Of a stretch of DNA of 64,000 nt, positions 12,789-25,700 are shown in pieces. Made by a program: the position numbers and the translations under genes. Source of the DNA: Brachionus rotundiformis (lineage: Eukaryota > Rotifera > Eurotatoria > Ploima > Brachionidae); assembly GCA_016802295.1 (NCBI GenBank), contig JAESIW010000020.1, positions 6,108,003 through 6,172,002 of the forward strand. Direction: 5' to 3'. Under the pieces are notes generated by a model that saw only the letters and a list, made by a program, of their open reading frames with translations, had not been told where the DNA came from and made no database searches. The first letter of the stretch is position 1. Every line of letters begins with the position of its first letter.

Positions 12789-14068
12789 ATGAAATTATTA
12801 TTGAATGAAGATTCTGATGATATAAATAAAGAAATGAGCAATAAAAATCCGATGTCTAGTTTGAAAAATTTGTTCCCAACAAAATTGAGCTTTGTTGTTT
12901 TCATTGCCTACATGGCTTTGTTCATTAACCAAGGTAATTTAAAGAAATATTGTGTTATCATTCCTAATCAATATTAATAGGCTTATTGGTTACTGCTAGT
13001 AAAAACAAAGATAACAAATTCAACTATAATCCCATTACTGTGGTACTATTGACTGAATTTCTTAAACTAGTCTTTTCCAGTGCAGCTTATTTAAAAGAGT
13101 ATAGTTCCTCATATTTTTATTCTATAAAATGATATAATATTTTTAATTTTTTAAAGCAATTCCTTGATAACAATGTGGAGGGAATTGTCAAAAAATCAAA
13201 AAAGTAATTTAAATTAAATCTCTTAATTTTTGTTTAATTTTAATTTAAAAAAGTTTTTATGAAATATTTTGTTCCAAGTTTTTTATATTGTTTGTATAAC
13301 AACCTTACTTTTGTAAATTTGAGCTCATATGATCCGACTACTTATTTTCTACTTCTACAATTTCGAGTAGTTGTTACCGGAATTGTATTTCAAATTTTGT
13401 TTTCCAAACGACTCAGCCAAATCCAATGGTGGTCACTAATTTTGCTCACAATGGGTTGTATAATAAAACAAATAAGCTACTCACAGTCATCTAGTACCAT
13501 CAAAGAAATGGACTTGGGGGATTATGTAAACACAAGTTTGATTTTAATTCTGGTTCAAGTATTTTCTTCATGTTTTGCCGGGGTTTATAACGAATATATT
13601 CTTAAAGAAAAAGATAACAATGTGGACATAATGTTACAAAATGTGTTTATGTACATTGATTCAATAATATGCAATGTGCTTTTATTGTGTATTTATGTAC
13701 CAAATGATGGCAGTCGAGGAGGTCTTATAGAGGCTTTTTCACTCGAGTCCCTCAGCCAAGTATTTTACTTTAAAGTTGTTCTGATAATGATAAACAATGC
13801 GGCAATTGGAATTGTCACAAGCTTTTTTTTAAAAAACCTTAACTCAATTCTGAAAACGTTTGCCAGCGCCCTTGAGTTGATGTTTACGGGTGTTTTATCG
13901 TGGATAATATTCGGCATACCTTTGGATATATCTACTGTTGTAGCAATTGGTATTGTTTCTCTTGCCACATGGCTTTATTCCAAGAATCCAGTCCAAAATC
14001 CACCACAAAATAGTCAAAATTATCCTTCAAATGAAAAAACTAAAAGTTCTTTAGAAACTAATGTTTAG
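12789..14068 (+). CDS. Golgi nucleotide-sugar transporter, SLC35A / senju-like
   Basis: Four exons: 12789-12933, 12981-13098, 13157-13203, 13254-14068, in phase, 374 aa. About ten hydrophobic segments are seen. The motifs NPITVVLLTEFLKL and YNNLTFVNL-SSYDPTTYFLL-QFRVVVTGI followed by LSQIQWWSL mark the SLC35A branch of Golgi antiporters, which exchange UDP- or CMP-sugars for UMP or CMP. The wording of the PTTY-LLLQFR block resembles the insect UDP-galactose transporter senju and related proteins most, but substrate cannot be read from sequence. The 47-nt third exon is unusually small. The C-terminus is a polar Asn/Pro/Ser tail. Confidence 0.85.
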
Positions 14069-17000
14069 TTGTAATTTCTGATTATTAAATATCAGAAAAA
14101 ATAGTTTATTTAATTTAAATTTTGATATTTTGTTTTGAATAAAATCATATCATGCAATTATTGTTTGTTTAGAAAAAAATTTAATAATTTTATGATAACA
14201 GGATTATAAAAGTATGGTTTAAAAATTCTAGTTATTAATTTTTTTGTAATTTATTTCTTAAATTAAAAATAAATAAAATAATAAAATTGTTTTCCAAGGT
14301 TTAAATTTAGAAAATATAGAGATTCAACATTTAGCTTATTATTAATTATTTTAACAAAAATCTGAACCAAAAAATATTTCCACCAAATTAAAGATAAACA
14401 AAATTAATCAAAATAATTTTTATTTAATCAAACAAAGTAGTGATGATTTAATTGCTAATTTAATAATAACATTTATGACAGAACAGCTTCAAGGAAATCA
14501 TCTTAGGCTAAAAGTATGAATCGAACATTGTCATAATAAGGATGCCTTGTCAAGGACTTGTTAGACGTCATCTAGAATTTTCCATAATCTAATGGTGTCT
14601 ATATCTTGAGTTATCAAGCTTAATAGACCTGATTAAAATTCAGCCTGAGAAGAAATCTAATTTAAATAACCAGAATGCCAAGTTGTTAAATTTGATTTGG
14701 TTTGGTTTTTAATTTCAGAAGAGATAGTAAATTTATTAATTGTTAAAAAAAATGAAAAATAGCACGCAAATAAATAATTTTCCAATTAACTGAGAGACTA
14801 ATATTTGGAAATATCTGGATCAGCCTACTAACAGATAGTTAATTGTTTTTGGAAACAAATTAGAAATCAATGAGATTTAGAAAAAAATAGAAATAGAACA
14901 AAATTAAAATATTAAAAATAATAAATAGTCTGAAAATTATTATTTGTCTTTCTTTTTTTAGATTTAAATTTATCTATTTAATGTATCAAACTTTTTAATT
15001 TAAAAAATACAATCAAGAATAAAAATCAATGGTATATAAACAAAAATATTTTTAATGCTTTAGATAAAATTTATATTTCGGATATTGATAGTTTGATTTA
15101 AATAATTTTATTAGTATAAATTTTAATATTTGTTAACAAAAAATAAAAAGCCATAAAACTCAAATCAAAAATTCTTTATTGTTACATAAGTGTTTATTTT
15201 TATCTTTTAATATTGGCATATCAAATTTGTTTTTGATTCCTAAATAGAAAATTTCATCGATCAATTTCGCTTATTGATAATGTTCTATATTTTGATGTTT
15301 TTGTTTATCTATTGATTTTTGTTCGGTAGGTAGCAAAATAATTCATTTGTAATATTTTTAAATCTGAAAATCAACATTATATTGGTAAGAGTTATAAAAT
15401 AATAATTCTATGATGAAAAAAGTCTTTTATTTTTTTTTAAATCTAACTTAATTTGACTAATAAATCAGAAATGGTCGTTTTATTTTAGTAATCAAATTTT
15501 ACTTAAATAGGGCCAAATTATTTTTGAATGTGTACGCTGAATAATTTAATTTATAATTATTTCTAAAGAATAGACTCGAATTGTTTATTATTTTTTAAGA
15601 GCGCTTTATCAAATAGTTTACATACAAAGATTTTATCCAAGCTAGTCTACAACGTTAACTTTTTGCCAAAAAGTCATTAGCTACACATTAAAATCATATA
15701 AACATTTATGTTATAAAAAATGGCTATGATGATGTATTTTTCTAGTTCAAGATAATTTATAATAAAATCTTATTTGATCAAAAATCTTCTCAACAAATCT
15801 TCGTAATTAATTTAATCAGTTAGGGATTAAATTTCAAGAAATTTTATAAATTATTTCTTTTCATCTACCTGCGTAAATTTTTATACTAATTATAATATAA
15901 AAAAAATTATTTCAAACTTAGAGATGACTAAATTTTTTTAAAAAATCCAAAAATACGCTTAAGCTTCAAGAGTTTTAAAAAGCGTTTAACATTTTTTATT
16001 ATATAACAATGAATTTAAAAAGCTGTTTTTGTTAAAGTATCAAAAAGATGAAAAACTTCAAAAAAATTTCATTTCATTCAGAATTATATTATTAAAATGT
16101 TTCCAAATTAAAAAAAAAGGTAAATTAAACCGACATTTCTAAATTTGATGATTTAGTGCACCTTTATGAACAATGATAATAAACATCTTGGAGAAAAAAA
16201 CCTCCGATTAAAAAATTCAAAGGTGTATTTGCCAATCAATTGGTTTAGCTTAATGTTTTGAGTATTTCAGACTTGATATTTCACACACAGGATCAATTAC
16301 CAAAATTTTTATTTCTTTAAGCCTATTAATTTTGTTTTCAGACAAAACACTTTAATTAATTACATCCTCATTTGGAAAAAGTTATTCGTCATTGCATTTA
16401 TTATAGATAAATCTGTTGTTCTAAACCCAAGGGCTTAAAAAGTTTAGATAAGTTGAGAATTTTAGCATGAGTGTTTAAGAAAACGCTTCATTCTAAGCGA
16501 ATTATTCAGCTCTTGGCAAAAATATTCAAGCAGTTGTCTTAAAAAATTCAGTTTTATGGAATATCAAGGTTTATTATCGATTGAATTCCAATCGAATTCT
16601 GATAAGATATGATGCTGCAAATATGTGTTAGGATTCGAAAAGGTAAAGTAATTTGGTTCGAGCCAAATTAGTGATTAGAATATCAATTGCCTCAATGATC
16701 TATTTGGTAATGAAGAATTTTTTAATTTTTATAAACAAGTAATTCTATTTTTCGCTTGAAGTATTACAAAATGCCTCAAGTTTAATTTTCTGTTTTCGAA
16801 AACCTTCAGCCTATAGTTATCTATTATTGAAAATTTTATTTTATTTTATTTGATATGGTTTAAGTCATTAAAAAAAACAATCTAATTCTGGAACTATTTA
16901 TTTGAAAAATTTTAAACGAGATAACTAATTAACTATTTAAATTTAGGAATTTAAAAAAAATTGTTTACTTTTCATATTTAAACCATTTTATTTAATAATT

Positions 17001-18880
17001 AAAAATCATAGAACCCTAGAAAAAAATGGCCTTAATTTGAGAGACAAAAAGATTATTTAGCAATGTTAAAGATCTTGTCCAAATTTGGTTACGTTTGTTG
17101 TCTAGGAGCAAATTGACTTTCCATGAAGAGGATGATCTACAAATAAGCTTGTTTTGAGCTTTAGAAATAAAACTTTTTTCAAATCTTTTATAATAAAATT
17201 ATTCGACGGATTTACAATATTTAGATTTTGCTTCGACACAATTAAATGTTTAATTAAGCTTAAATTTTTTACATATAGATATATTTAGATAACTGTTATT
17301 TAAGCTATATATATTTCGCTTAACCAATTTTGCCAAAATCAAAAATTTCGCCTTTTACAAAATTTCATTATGCACAGATAATAGAACTAAATAAGGAATA
17401 AAAAAATAAAGCATAAAGTTTATATAAAGATTAGTATATAAATAAGTTTTTTTCCATTTTTTTCACTGGATGAGTGAAATTAAAAATATTCATTTTTTTT
17501 AATTATTTGCTTTATATTTTTGAGAATATTTTCAAGAAGAATTAATAATTAGAATTATTTTTTATTATCTAATTTAAGTACAAGTAAATAAAGAAGAAAA
17601 AGATAAGAAAATTCAATTATTTAACAGTATTTTATCTAAATCAATCAAAAGATAAAACATATTGAATTTATATAAAAATCCAGCCGATTAAATTTGAAGA
17701 TTTTGAATAAAATACTAAATTTTCTTTAAATTCAGTTTATTTTTACAAATAAAAGTATATTTATTAAAGTTTAAGAAATTTTTGTTATTTAGGAAAGTGG
17801 AAATCATTGAAAAAAAATTGAAGAAATAAGTAATTTAAGAGAATTAATTAATTTGTTTTTTTTTTTTAGATTTTCAATTATTAACCTACAGTTTTTGAGG
17901 TCTTTAGAAAACTTGAAGTTTTTATAGTTAAAGATTTAAGTTGACTTTAAGTTTCATTACAAAAAAGCGGTCAAATAAATATAAATTATATAAAATGACA
18001 TAATATGAGAATTTAAATCAATTTATTTTAGTTCAAATGAATATTTGCTACAAAAATTATTATAGAAAATTAAACATATTTGGATGCTCAGTAGCCAATT
18101 TCCACTTAATCAGTTAAGGGAAACTTTTGCCTCTAAATATAAATAATTTATTTCTAATATTGATTAACAAAGATTTTTCAATAAGAAATTTAAGAACTTA
18201 AGATATTTATATACATATATATTTTTTTATTTAATAACCTTAAACTGGACTAAAAGAAATTATTGATTTTTGTTTTTGGTAAACAATTTCTATATTTTTT
18301 TGCCAAATATTTGTGTTATATAAGTTCCATTTTATGGTTAATTTATAATTTAATAGTAATTTTGACAGTTAAATTTTCAATATAAAGTATAAATAATGAT
18401 TAATATTTGGATTTAATGATACTGAATATTTTTAAACGATCTTTTTGTTTGCCTATTTGAGCCATTAGAAAAAGTCGACTCAAGCTCTATGAAATTGTTT
18501 TCAAATCAGGCAATTAAAAATACCTTTTTGCCTATTATTTATTTAAGAATAAAAACAAATAAGCTTTAGCTATTTTTATACCATCTTGACATTCCGAATA
18601 ACTTTTTGGTAGCTTAAATCGGAAACCATTGAAAACACCATAAAACCACCAAGGCTCAAGTCTAAATACTAATCCAATTGTTTTCGTGGCAAAATAAACT
18701 TTACTCTTAAAAATTAATTCAAATAAAATAAAAATGATTTTCCAGCGAAATGATTAAAGAAAAATTAAAGTTCATGTTCTTTTATTAGAAGGAAATAATT
18801 ATTTTTAATAGTTTAATGATAGAACATAAAAACCGAATAATTTAAAAAATTGTTTATTTAAATTTATTTGTTTAATTTTT
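14069..18880. other. Gene-poor AT-rich intergenic region
   Basis: Nearly 5 kb with no open frame long enough to consider, no RNA gene and no mobile-element protein. There is only low-complexity A/T sequence. It separates the SLC35 gene from MRCK and may contain MRCK upstream regulatory sequence or non-coding exons, but nothing specific can be claimed. Confidence 0.5.
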
Positions 18881-19729
18881 GTGGAGACTCTTAAAAAAAT
18901 AGGCAAAAAATTAAGCCCAAAAGTTGTAAACCTTCGCTACAAACTGCTCCAAAACCAACTCATTTGGCTATAAGTTTACCGAACCTTAAATAATCATGTG
19001 TTTGTTTAAACAATTAAGTGTAAAAAAGATTATAAAACTAAGCTCGGTCAATGGGCTATTTGAGTTCACATGCGGACGAGTACTCGCCAGCTACAAGCCA
19101 ACTACGAACCAAATATTCATTTACCATGAGAATTCTAACACTAACAAGAGTTTAAACGTGCTCCGGTCGATTGAGCGAATAAAGCCCCTTTTAATCACTA
19201 CAAACAACTAACCTAGTCTATTCATAGAAAAACTTATCATGATCATAAACAAAATTATAATTCGAAACTAATCTAAAGACAACATAAATAGACTCAGGTC
19301 TATCTTCATTTAGAAATATACATAAAATATATAATAAACATAGACTTAATTCAATGCTATAGTCGAGAGAAAAAGAGAGAGAAATGGAGAGAAAATGAGA
19401 ACAAATTCATAATTTTTAATCTATATACACACAAAATAAACTTTGATTGAAATCAAACACGATCCATTGTAAATTTCAAATGGTCAGATGGACAACAACG
19501 GGCCCTATCTGTTCTCTTTGTTGCCATTTCGTGCACAATAAAGCAATCTATTAGTCACCTATGCCTAAGCCACCTTTTTATTTTATTTTATTATTTCTTT
19601 TTCTTTAGATAAAATGTAATATTAATTATAATTGCTTCTAAATATATAAAATTAAATTAAATATCAGTCAAATTAAAAAAAAAAAAAAAAAAATTTATAT
19701 AAAAAAAATTTTTTTTGTTATTACGAAAT
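18881..19729 (+). other. Probable MRCK upstream leader/promoter region
   Basis: Base composition rises above the surrounding desert between about 18890 and 19560, with a GA-rich run near 19368-19400 and a long poly-A/poly-T run at 19675-19717 just before the MRCK ATG. The 71-codon frame at 18996-19211 matches no family I know and is more likely non-coding leader than a gene. A splice-acceptor-like TTCTTTTTCTTTAG near 19608 would allow a 5' UTR intron. Confidence 0.3.
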
Positions 19730-22700
19730 ATGCTTGCGAGAAATGCGGACAGTATTGAGCGGTTCGTGCTGTCGAGCGATGAGGACGACCCGTCCATGAA
19801 TAAATTCAGCACCGAGAGCCTGCTGGACACTCTTATCGTGCTCTATGACGAATGCTTGAACTTGGCTCCGAGACGAGACAAGCAAATAAATAGCTTTCTG
19901 GACTATGCCAAACAGTATGTTGACAAATTGAGGCAATTGCGTCTCACTCGGAACCATTTTGACATCATAAAAGTAATTGGTCGTGGCGCGTTTGGCGAGG
20001 TGGCCTTTGTTCGCATGAAAAACACAGATGACATTTATGCCATGAAAATTTTGAACAAGTGGGAAATTCTGAAGAGGGCAGAAGTACGAATTTGAATATA
20101 AAATTTTTTATTTTAATAAATTTTTAATAACAATAATAAAAAAAAAAATGATTTTTTTTAATAGTTAATTTTGTTTTAAGACAGCATGCTACCGGGAAGA
20201 GAGAGATGTGTTGGTAAAAGGCAATCCTCTGTGGATAACCAAATTGCACTATGCTTTTCAGGACAACGACAATCTGTATTTGGTAATGGACTATTATTGC
20301 GGTGGCGACTTGCTCACCCTGCTTTCCAAATTCGACCGCTTGCCCGAGGACATGGCCAAATTTTACCTGGCCGAGACCGTGTTGGCCATCGACTCGCTGC
20401 ACAAACTTGGCTATGTGCATAGAGACATTAAGCCAGACAACATTTTGTTGGATGTTAATGGCCATATTCGTCTGGCTGATTTTGGTTCGTGTTTAAAAAT
20501 GTTTCCAGATGGCACTGTGCAGTCCAATGTCGCAGTGGGCACGCCTGACTACATTTCGCCTGAGATACTTCGCGCCATGGAGGAAAACCAGGGCCGATAC
20601 GGTCCTGAGTGCGACTGGTGGAGCTTGGGAATTGTCATGTACGAGATGCTTTACGGTGAGACGCCTTTTTACGCCGAGTCATTGGTCGATACTTATGGCA
20701 AAATAATGAACCATGAGAACAAATTTTCGATACCAAAGGACGATGATCCCGAGTATGCGCCGGTGAGTGAAGGCGCCAAAAGTCTCCTAAAACAACTTAT
20801 CTGCAACAATGATAAGCGTTTGGGAAAAAATGGTCTGGACGATTTTAAGAATCATCAATTTTTCCAAGGAATCGATTGGGACAATATTCGAAACATTACA
20901 CCACCGTACATACCTGAAGTTAGCAGTCCATACGACACCTCAAATTTTGATACCGAAGATGAGATAAAACTCAAGGTAAAAAAATAAACTATTAATTTTC
21001 ACAATTTATTTTATTTTTTGCGCAGATTAGTAAACGTCCTCAGGTGATTCTTTTTTTAATGAAAGTTTTTTTTCTGCATTATAAAATATTCAGAACCCTG
21101 TTTTTGCCTGAACCCATTAATGACCGCACTAACTGTTTATTTAGATTTTCTCTAATTAATTTTAGTTCATTTAAAGCAAAGTTTTTGGTTAAAGTTAGCA
21201 TTGTTTTCAAAAAAATATTTTTTAATATTTTGAAAAAATTAATTAGATTAATAATTGATAATTGATCAATATTAAACATTTAAATTTAAGTTTAACTTTT
21301 ATTTTTTTGTTTTTTAAGAAAATTAAACTTAACTGTAATTTAATGATTCAAATTATGTTTTTATCTTTTGAAAATTATTTGAAATTTATTTAATTAATTT
21401 TTAAGTTGTTCTTTAAAAACTATTTAGCGCTATTTTATTCTAAATACAAGCATTATTCTAATTTATTTTTAGTTTTCTTTTGGAACAATATATCAAAAAG
21501 ATATGGTATCTTTTTTCTCAATAAATTTTAAAAAACTTTTTCACATTTAGAATTTATCAAAAATAACAGCATACTAAGAAAATGAAATTGCTTAAGTAAT
21601 ATCATATTCTGAAAGATAAGCTTTTATAGTTCTAAGATTTAATTTACCTATGATTAATATTTTTTCTTAATTATAGTGTTATTTAATCAATTTTTGAAAA
21701 TAAGAATTTTCATAATTTACAGAATTTTTAAAATTCTTCCCTTTTTTTTTGCCTGTAAAGCTTAGATCTGATAAATAATAATACATGGCTAACAAATAAT
21801 CATTTCATTTCTAAATAAAATTATCTAATTTTACTTATTAATTGGAAAAAAGAGTTTAAAGATGCTTCAATTTTTGTTTTTTTTCATACAGAAAATTTTT
21901 GGCTATATAACCTTAATTATTTGAGAAAAGTTAAAAAGTTGTTTATAAAAAAACTTGTATTTTAAATTAATTTTCTATCAAATCAAAATAAAATTTATTT
22001 AATTTATAACCAAAAAGAAAATTTAACTATTCGGCTCTGCGTTTGTTTAAAATTATGTGTCTCTGTATAATTTTTTTATTAAACTAATCTTGCTCAAATT
22101 TTAGGAAACACTTCCGCCGAACAAGAATGTTGCTTTTAAAGGTTACCATTTGCCATTCATTGGTTATACGTATACAAAAAATAGTATCCTAAACGACTGT
22201 CACTCTCTAATCGACTACATCAACTTTGACCAAATAAAAAATCGGTCAAATTATGGGTCCAAAACAGACGTAGCATCAATTACCATTACCAAAACGACTG
22301 AATCGATACAAATCGATTCAAATTCGGCTTCTTTAATCGCTGACTATGAGTCCAAAATTACAAATTTACAGTCCGAAAACCAAGAACTACTGACCAGATT
22401 CAAAGAAATCAAATCAATTGACCAAGTAAATGCGGACTCTGATTCCGAGTTGAGATCCAAGGTTTCTGAGCTCACCTGTCAACTAAATGAGATAAACAAT
22501 TTGTACGATTCGCTAAAACAATCTGAAGTTGACGAACGAAACAAGAACAAAAACTTGGAACGAACTGTTCGGGCACTCAAGATTGAAAAAGACCAATTGA
22601 CCATGCAGTTGGTTGACTTGAAAGACCGAGTGGACACTCAAGCCAAAGACTTGCAAGATGCTCAGCAGCAGCGAAAATTAGTTGTCCAAGAGTTTACTGA

Positions 22701-25700
22701 TTTGAATGAAAAATTTAATGAGTTGAGATCTAAAAATGTTAAATTACAAAATGAAACAATGAACAAAGAAGATGAAATAATGGTTATTAGAAAAGAACTG
22801 GAAGACTCAAAGCATGATGGTGAGAAAAAAGATCGCCAAGTTGAGGAATTAAGGCTTAAATTGCAAAATTTAAACGAAGTTGTGGTCAATATGGAAAATG
22901 AAAAAATTGACTACATGAAGCAAATGTCGAATGAGCCAGCTTTGGAAAGCGCTAATCAGGATTCCAATTTAGCCGAATTAAATAACCAACTAAGTGTTGA
23001 TTTAAATCTGGTTAAATCAAATCTGGATATTTGTGAAAACGAAATTAACCAACTTAAAGAAACCAACTCGAGTTTGGTAAACGAAATTCAAGCTTTGAAG
23101 GAGAAAAGTGTGGCTCAAATTAAAGAGAATAGTTTAAAATTTGAGGAACAGATTGAAGAAATTGTTCAGAATAAACACAAAGAGATAAATATTTTAAAAA
23201 ATGAAATAAATAAACATCTTGAAGAAAATGAAAAGGTAAAGTTTATAAAAATTTATTTTTATTTCGATTATGAGTTAGAACATAAAAAATGAGCAGACTT
23301 TTTATAATTATATTAAATAAAAAAAAAAATAATTTTAATATTTTTCTTTGTTAAATATATAAAAAGCTTAACTGGTCAAGAAAGATTAATATTTAAGTAA
23401 TTAGTTTTATAATCAAATAAGTTTAAATTTTATTTTAATCATAAAACTTAAATTAAAAACGAAACTGTATTTAGAATTTGGTGATTTCGAGGGTAGAGAT
23501 TTGAACAAAAATTTTAGATAACAAATCATTTTAAATATTTTAATAAATATTAATCGATCATTTGTTGTTGACATAACATTTTAGATATTTGTATTTTATT
23601 CTAAAATTTAATTTAAATAATATAAATGAAAATTATTTATTTTGTCAAAAATGTTTTCTTAAAGAGTTTGTTTTGTAGTTAAAAAAAAGAACTTTTAAAC
23701 CAGCTATACTTGATGGTTAAATTGACATTTAAAAATATATTAGGACTATTAGACTAATTTATTTGAACAAAAAAAATACTATCAATAAATATTACTTTAT
23801 TAATTTCTATATATTTTAAAAAGAAAAAAATATTTTGTTTATCACGATATCGTTTATGTGTTTCCTATTGTCGAAATTCTTTAAAAGTAATTTAAATTGT
23901 TTGTTTTAAGCTTAACAATATGATAAACCGACTTCAATTGGAAAAGCATTCACTAGAAGAAGAAATGAACCAATTTAACGAGACCAAACAAGCAATGAAC
24001 AAATACGACCTTCAAATGAACGAAATACTGACCATGCTAAATGACGAGAAAACAGTGCGTGGTCATCTGCGCTCGCTGGCTTCGAAACTAATCGAAGAAG
24101 TAGACAACCTAAAAATGCAAACAACTGGCGTTAATGGTCAAGTGGGCAATCCACCCGGTTGGAAGAACCGGTGTTCGGAAAAACGCGACCGCTTCAATGT
24201 CCAAAGCCTTCAGGTGACCCTCAAAAAAGAGATCCAAGTAAAGCAACAATACGCCGAAGAGAACGCGGCTCTAAAGCAAGAGCTTGACCAAAAGCAGACC
24301 AAAATCCATGAGCTACAATCCCAAATAGACGAGCTCAAATCAGAGATAANNNNNNNNNNNNNNNNNNNNNNNNNNNNNNNNNNNNNNNNNNNNNNNNNNN
24401 NNNNNNNNNNNNNNNNNNNNNNNNNNNNNNNNNNNNNNNNNNNNNNNNNNNNNNNNNNNNNNNNNNNNNNNNNNNNNNNNNNNNNNNNNNNNNNNNNNNN
24501 NNNNNNNNNNNNNNNNNNNNNNNNNNNNNNNNNNNNNNNNNNNNNNNNNNNNNNNNNNNNNNNNNNNNNNNNNNNNNNNNNNNNNNNNNNNNNNNNNNNN
24601 NNNNNNNNNNNNNNNNNNNNNNNNNNNNNNNNNNNNNNNNNNNNNNNNNNNNNNNNNNNNNNNNNNNNNNNNNNNNNNNNNNNNNNNNNNNNNNNNNNNN
24701 NNNNNNNNNNNNNNNNNNNNNNNNNNNNNNNNNNNNNNNNNNNNNNNNNNNNNNNNNNNNNNNNNNNNNNNNNNNNNNNNNNNNNNNNNNNNNNNNNNNN
24801 NNNNNNNNNNNNNNNNNTGCAAACAACTGGCGTTAATGGTCAAGTGGGCAATCCACCCGGTTGGAAGAACCGGTGTTCGGAAAAACGCGACCGCTTCAAT
24901 GTCCAAAGCCTTCAGGTGACCCTCAAAAAAGAGATTCAAGTAAAGCAACAATACGCCGAAGAGAACGCGGCTCTAAAGCAAGAGCTTGACCAGAAGCAGA
25001 CCAAAATCCATGAGCTACAATCCCAAATAGAAGAGCTCAAATCAGAGATAACTAACTATAAGAATGAAATTAGTGATCTAAAAGACGAGGTCCTACTACA
25101 CAAAAATAAAACAACCAATCTGGAACCTAAGCCAAATAGTATGACCAATTCTTTCTACTCAAATGAGACAATCAATGAGCCTAAGGTTAATCCGGATGAG
25201 AAAATTGATAGCCAAATTAACAACAGACAACGCAGCGTTTCGACCAATTCTTCATGCACTCACATATCTCATAGCGAACCGGTTCAGATAAGTGAGCACA
25301 AATTTGAGGTAATTTCGTTCCATACCATTGAACGATGTGAATACTGCCGTGGCATTATGTACGGCATTACAAGACAAGGCATTCGCTGCAAGAGAAAAGA
25401 ATGCGGCTTCAAATGCCATCCAAAATGTAGACAAAATTTACCATCCAATTGTCCACTAACCATAAATCAACAAGTCAAATTGAAAGGTGTTGACTTCACT
25501 CGAGGTATGGGCACTCTGATGCAAGGTCACTTGAAAATTCCAAAAGCTGGCGGCGTCAAAAAAGGCTGGATCGAACATTACGTATTTTTGTCCGATGCCA
25601 GGCTTTTTGTGTGCCCACTAATTGACCAAAAGCCAAGTCCGAACCCGGTGCTAATAATTGATATACGCGATCCATTCTTTTGTGTAAACACTGTGTCCGA

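Noticed and set aside
18996..19211. 71-codon ORF as a small gene
   Set aside because: No family resemblance and no supporting signals; treated as possible leader sequence.
19715..19729. MRCK start five codons upstream
   Set aside because: The codon there is TTG inside a poly-T run; the first ATG is at 19730.
20186..20422. Alternative-frame ORFs over the kinase exon
   Set aside because: Shadow frames of the GC-richer kinase exon; they match no protein.
24116..25051. Coiled-coil tandem repeat as a genuine novelty of MRCK
   Set aside because: Position beside an N gap and near-identity with only three mismatches fit an assembly artefact better.
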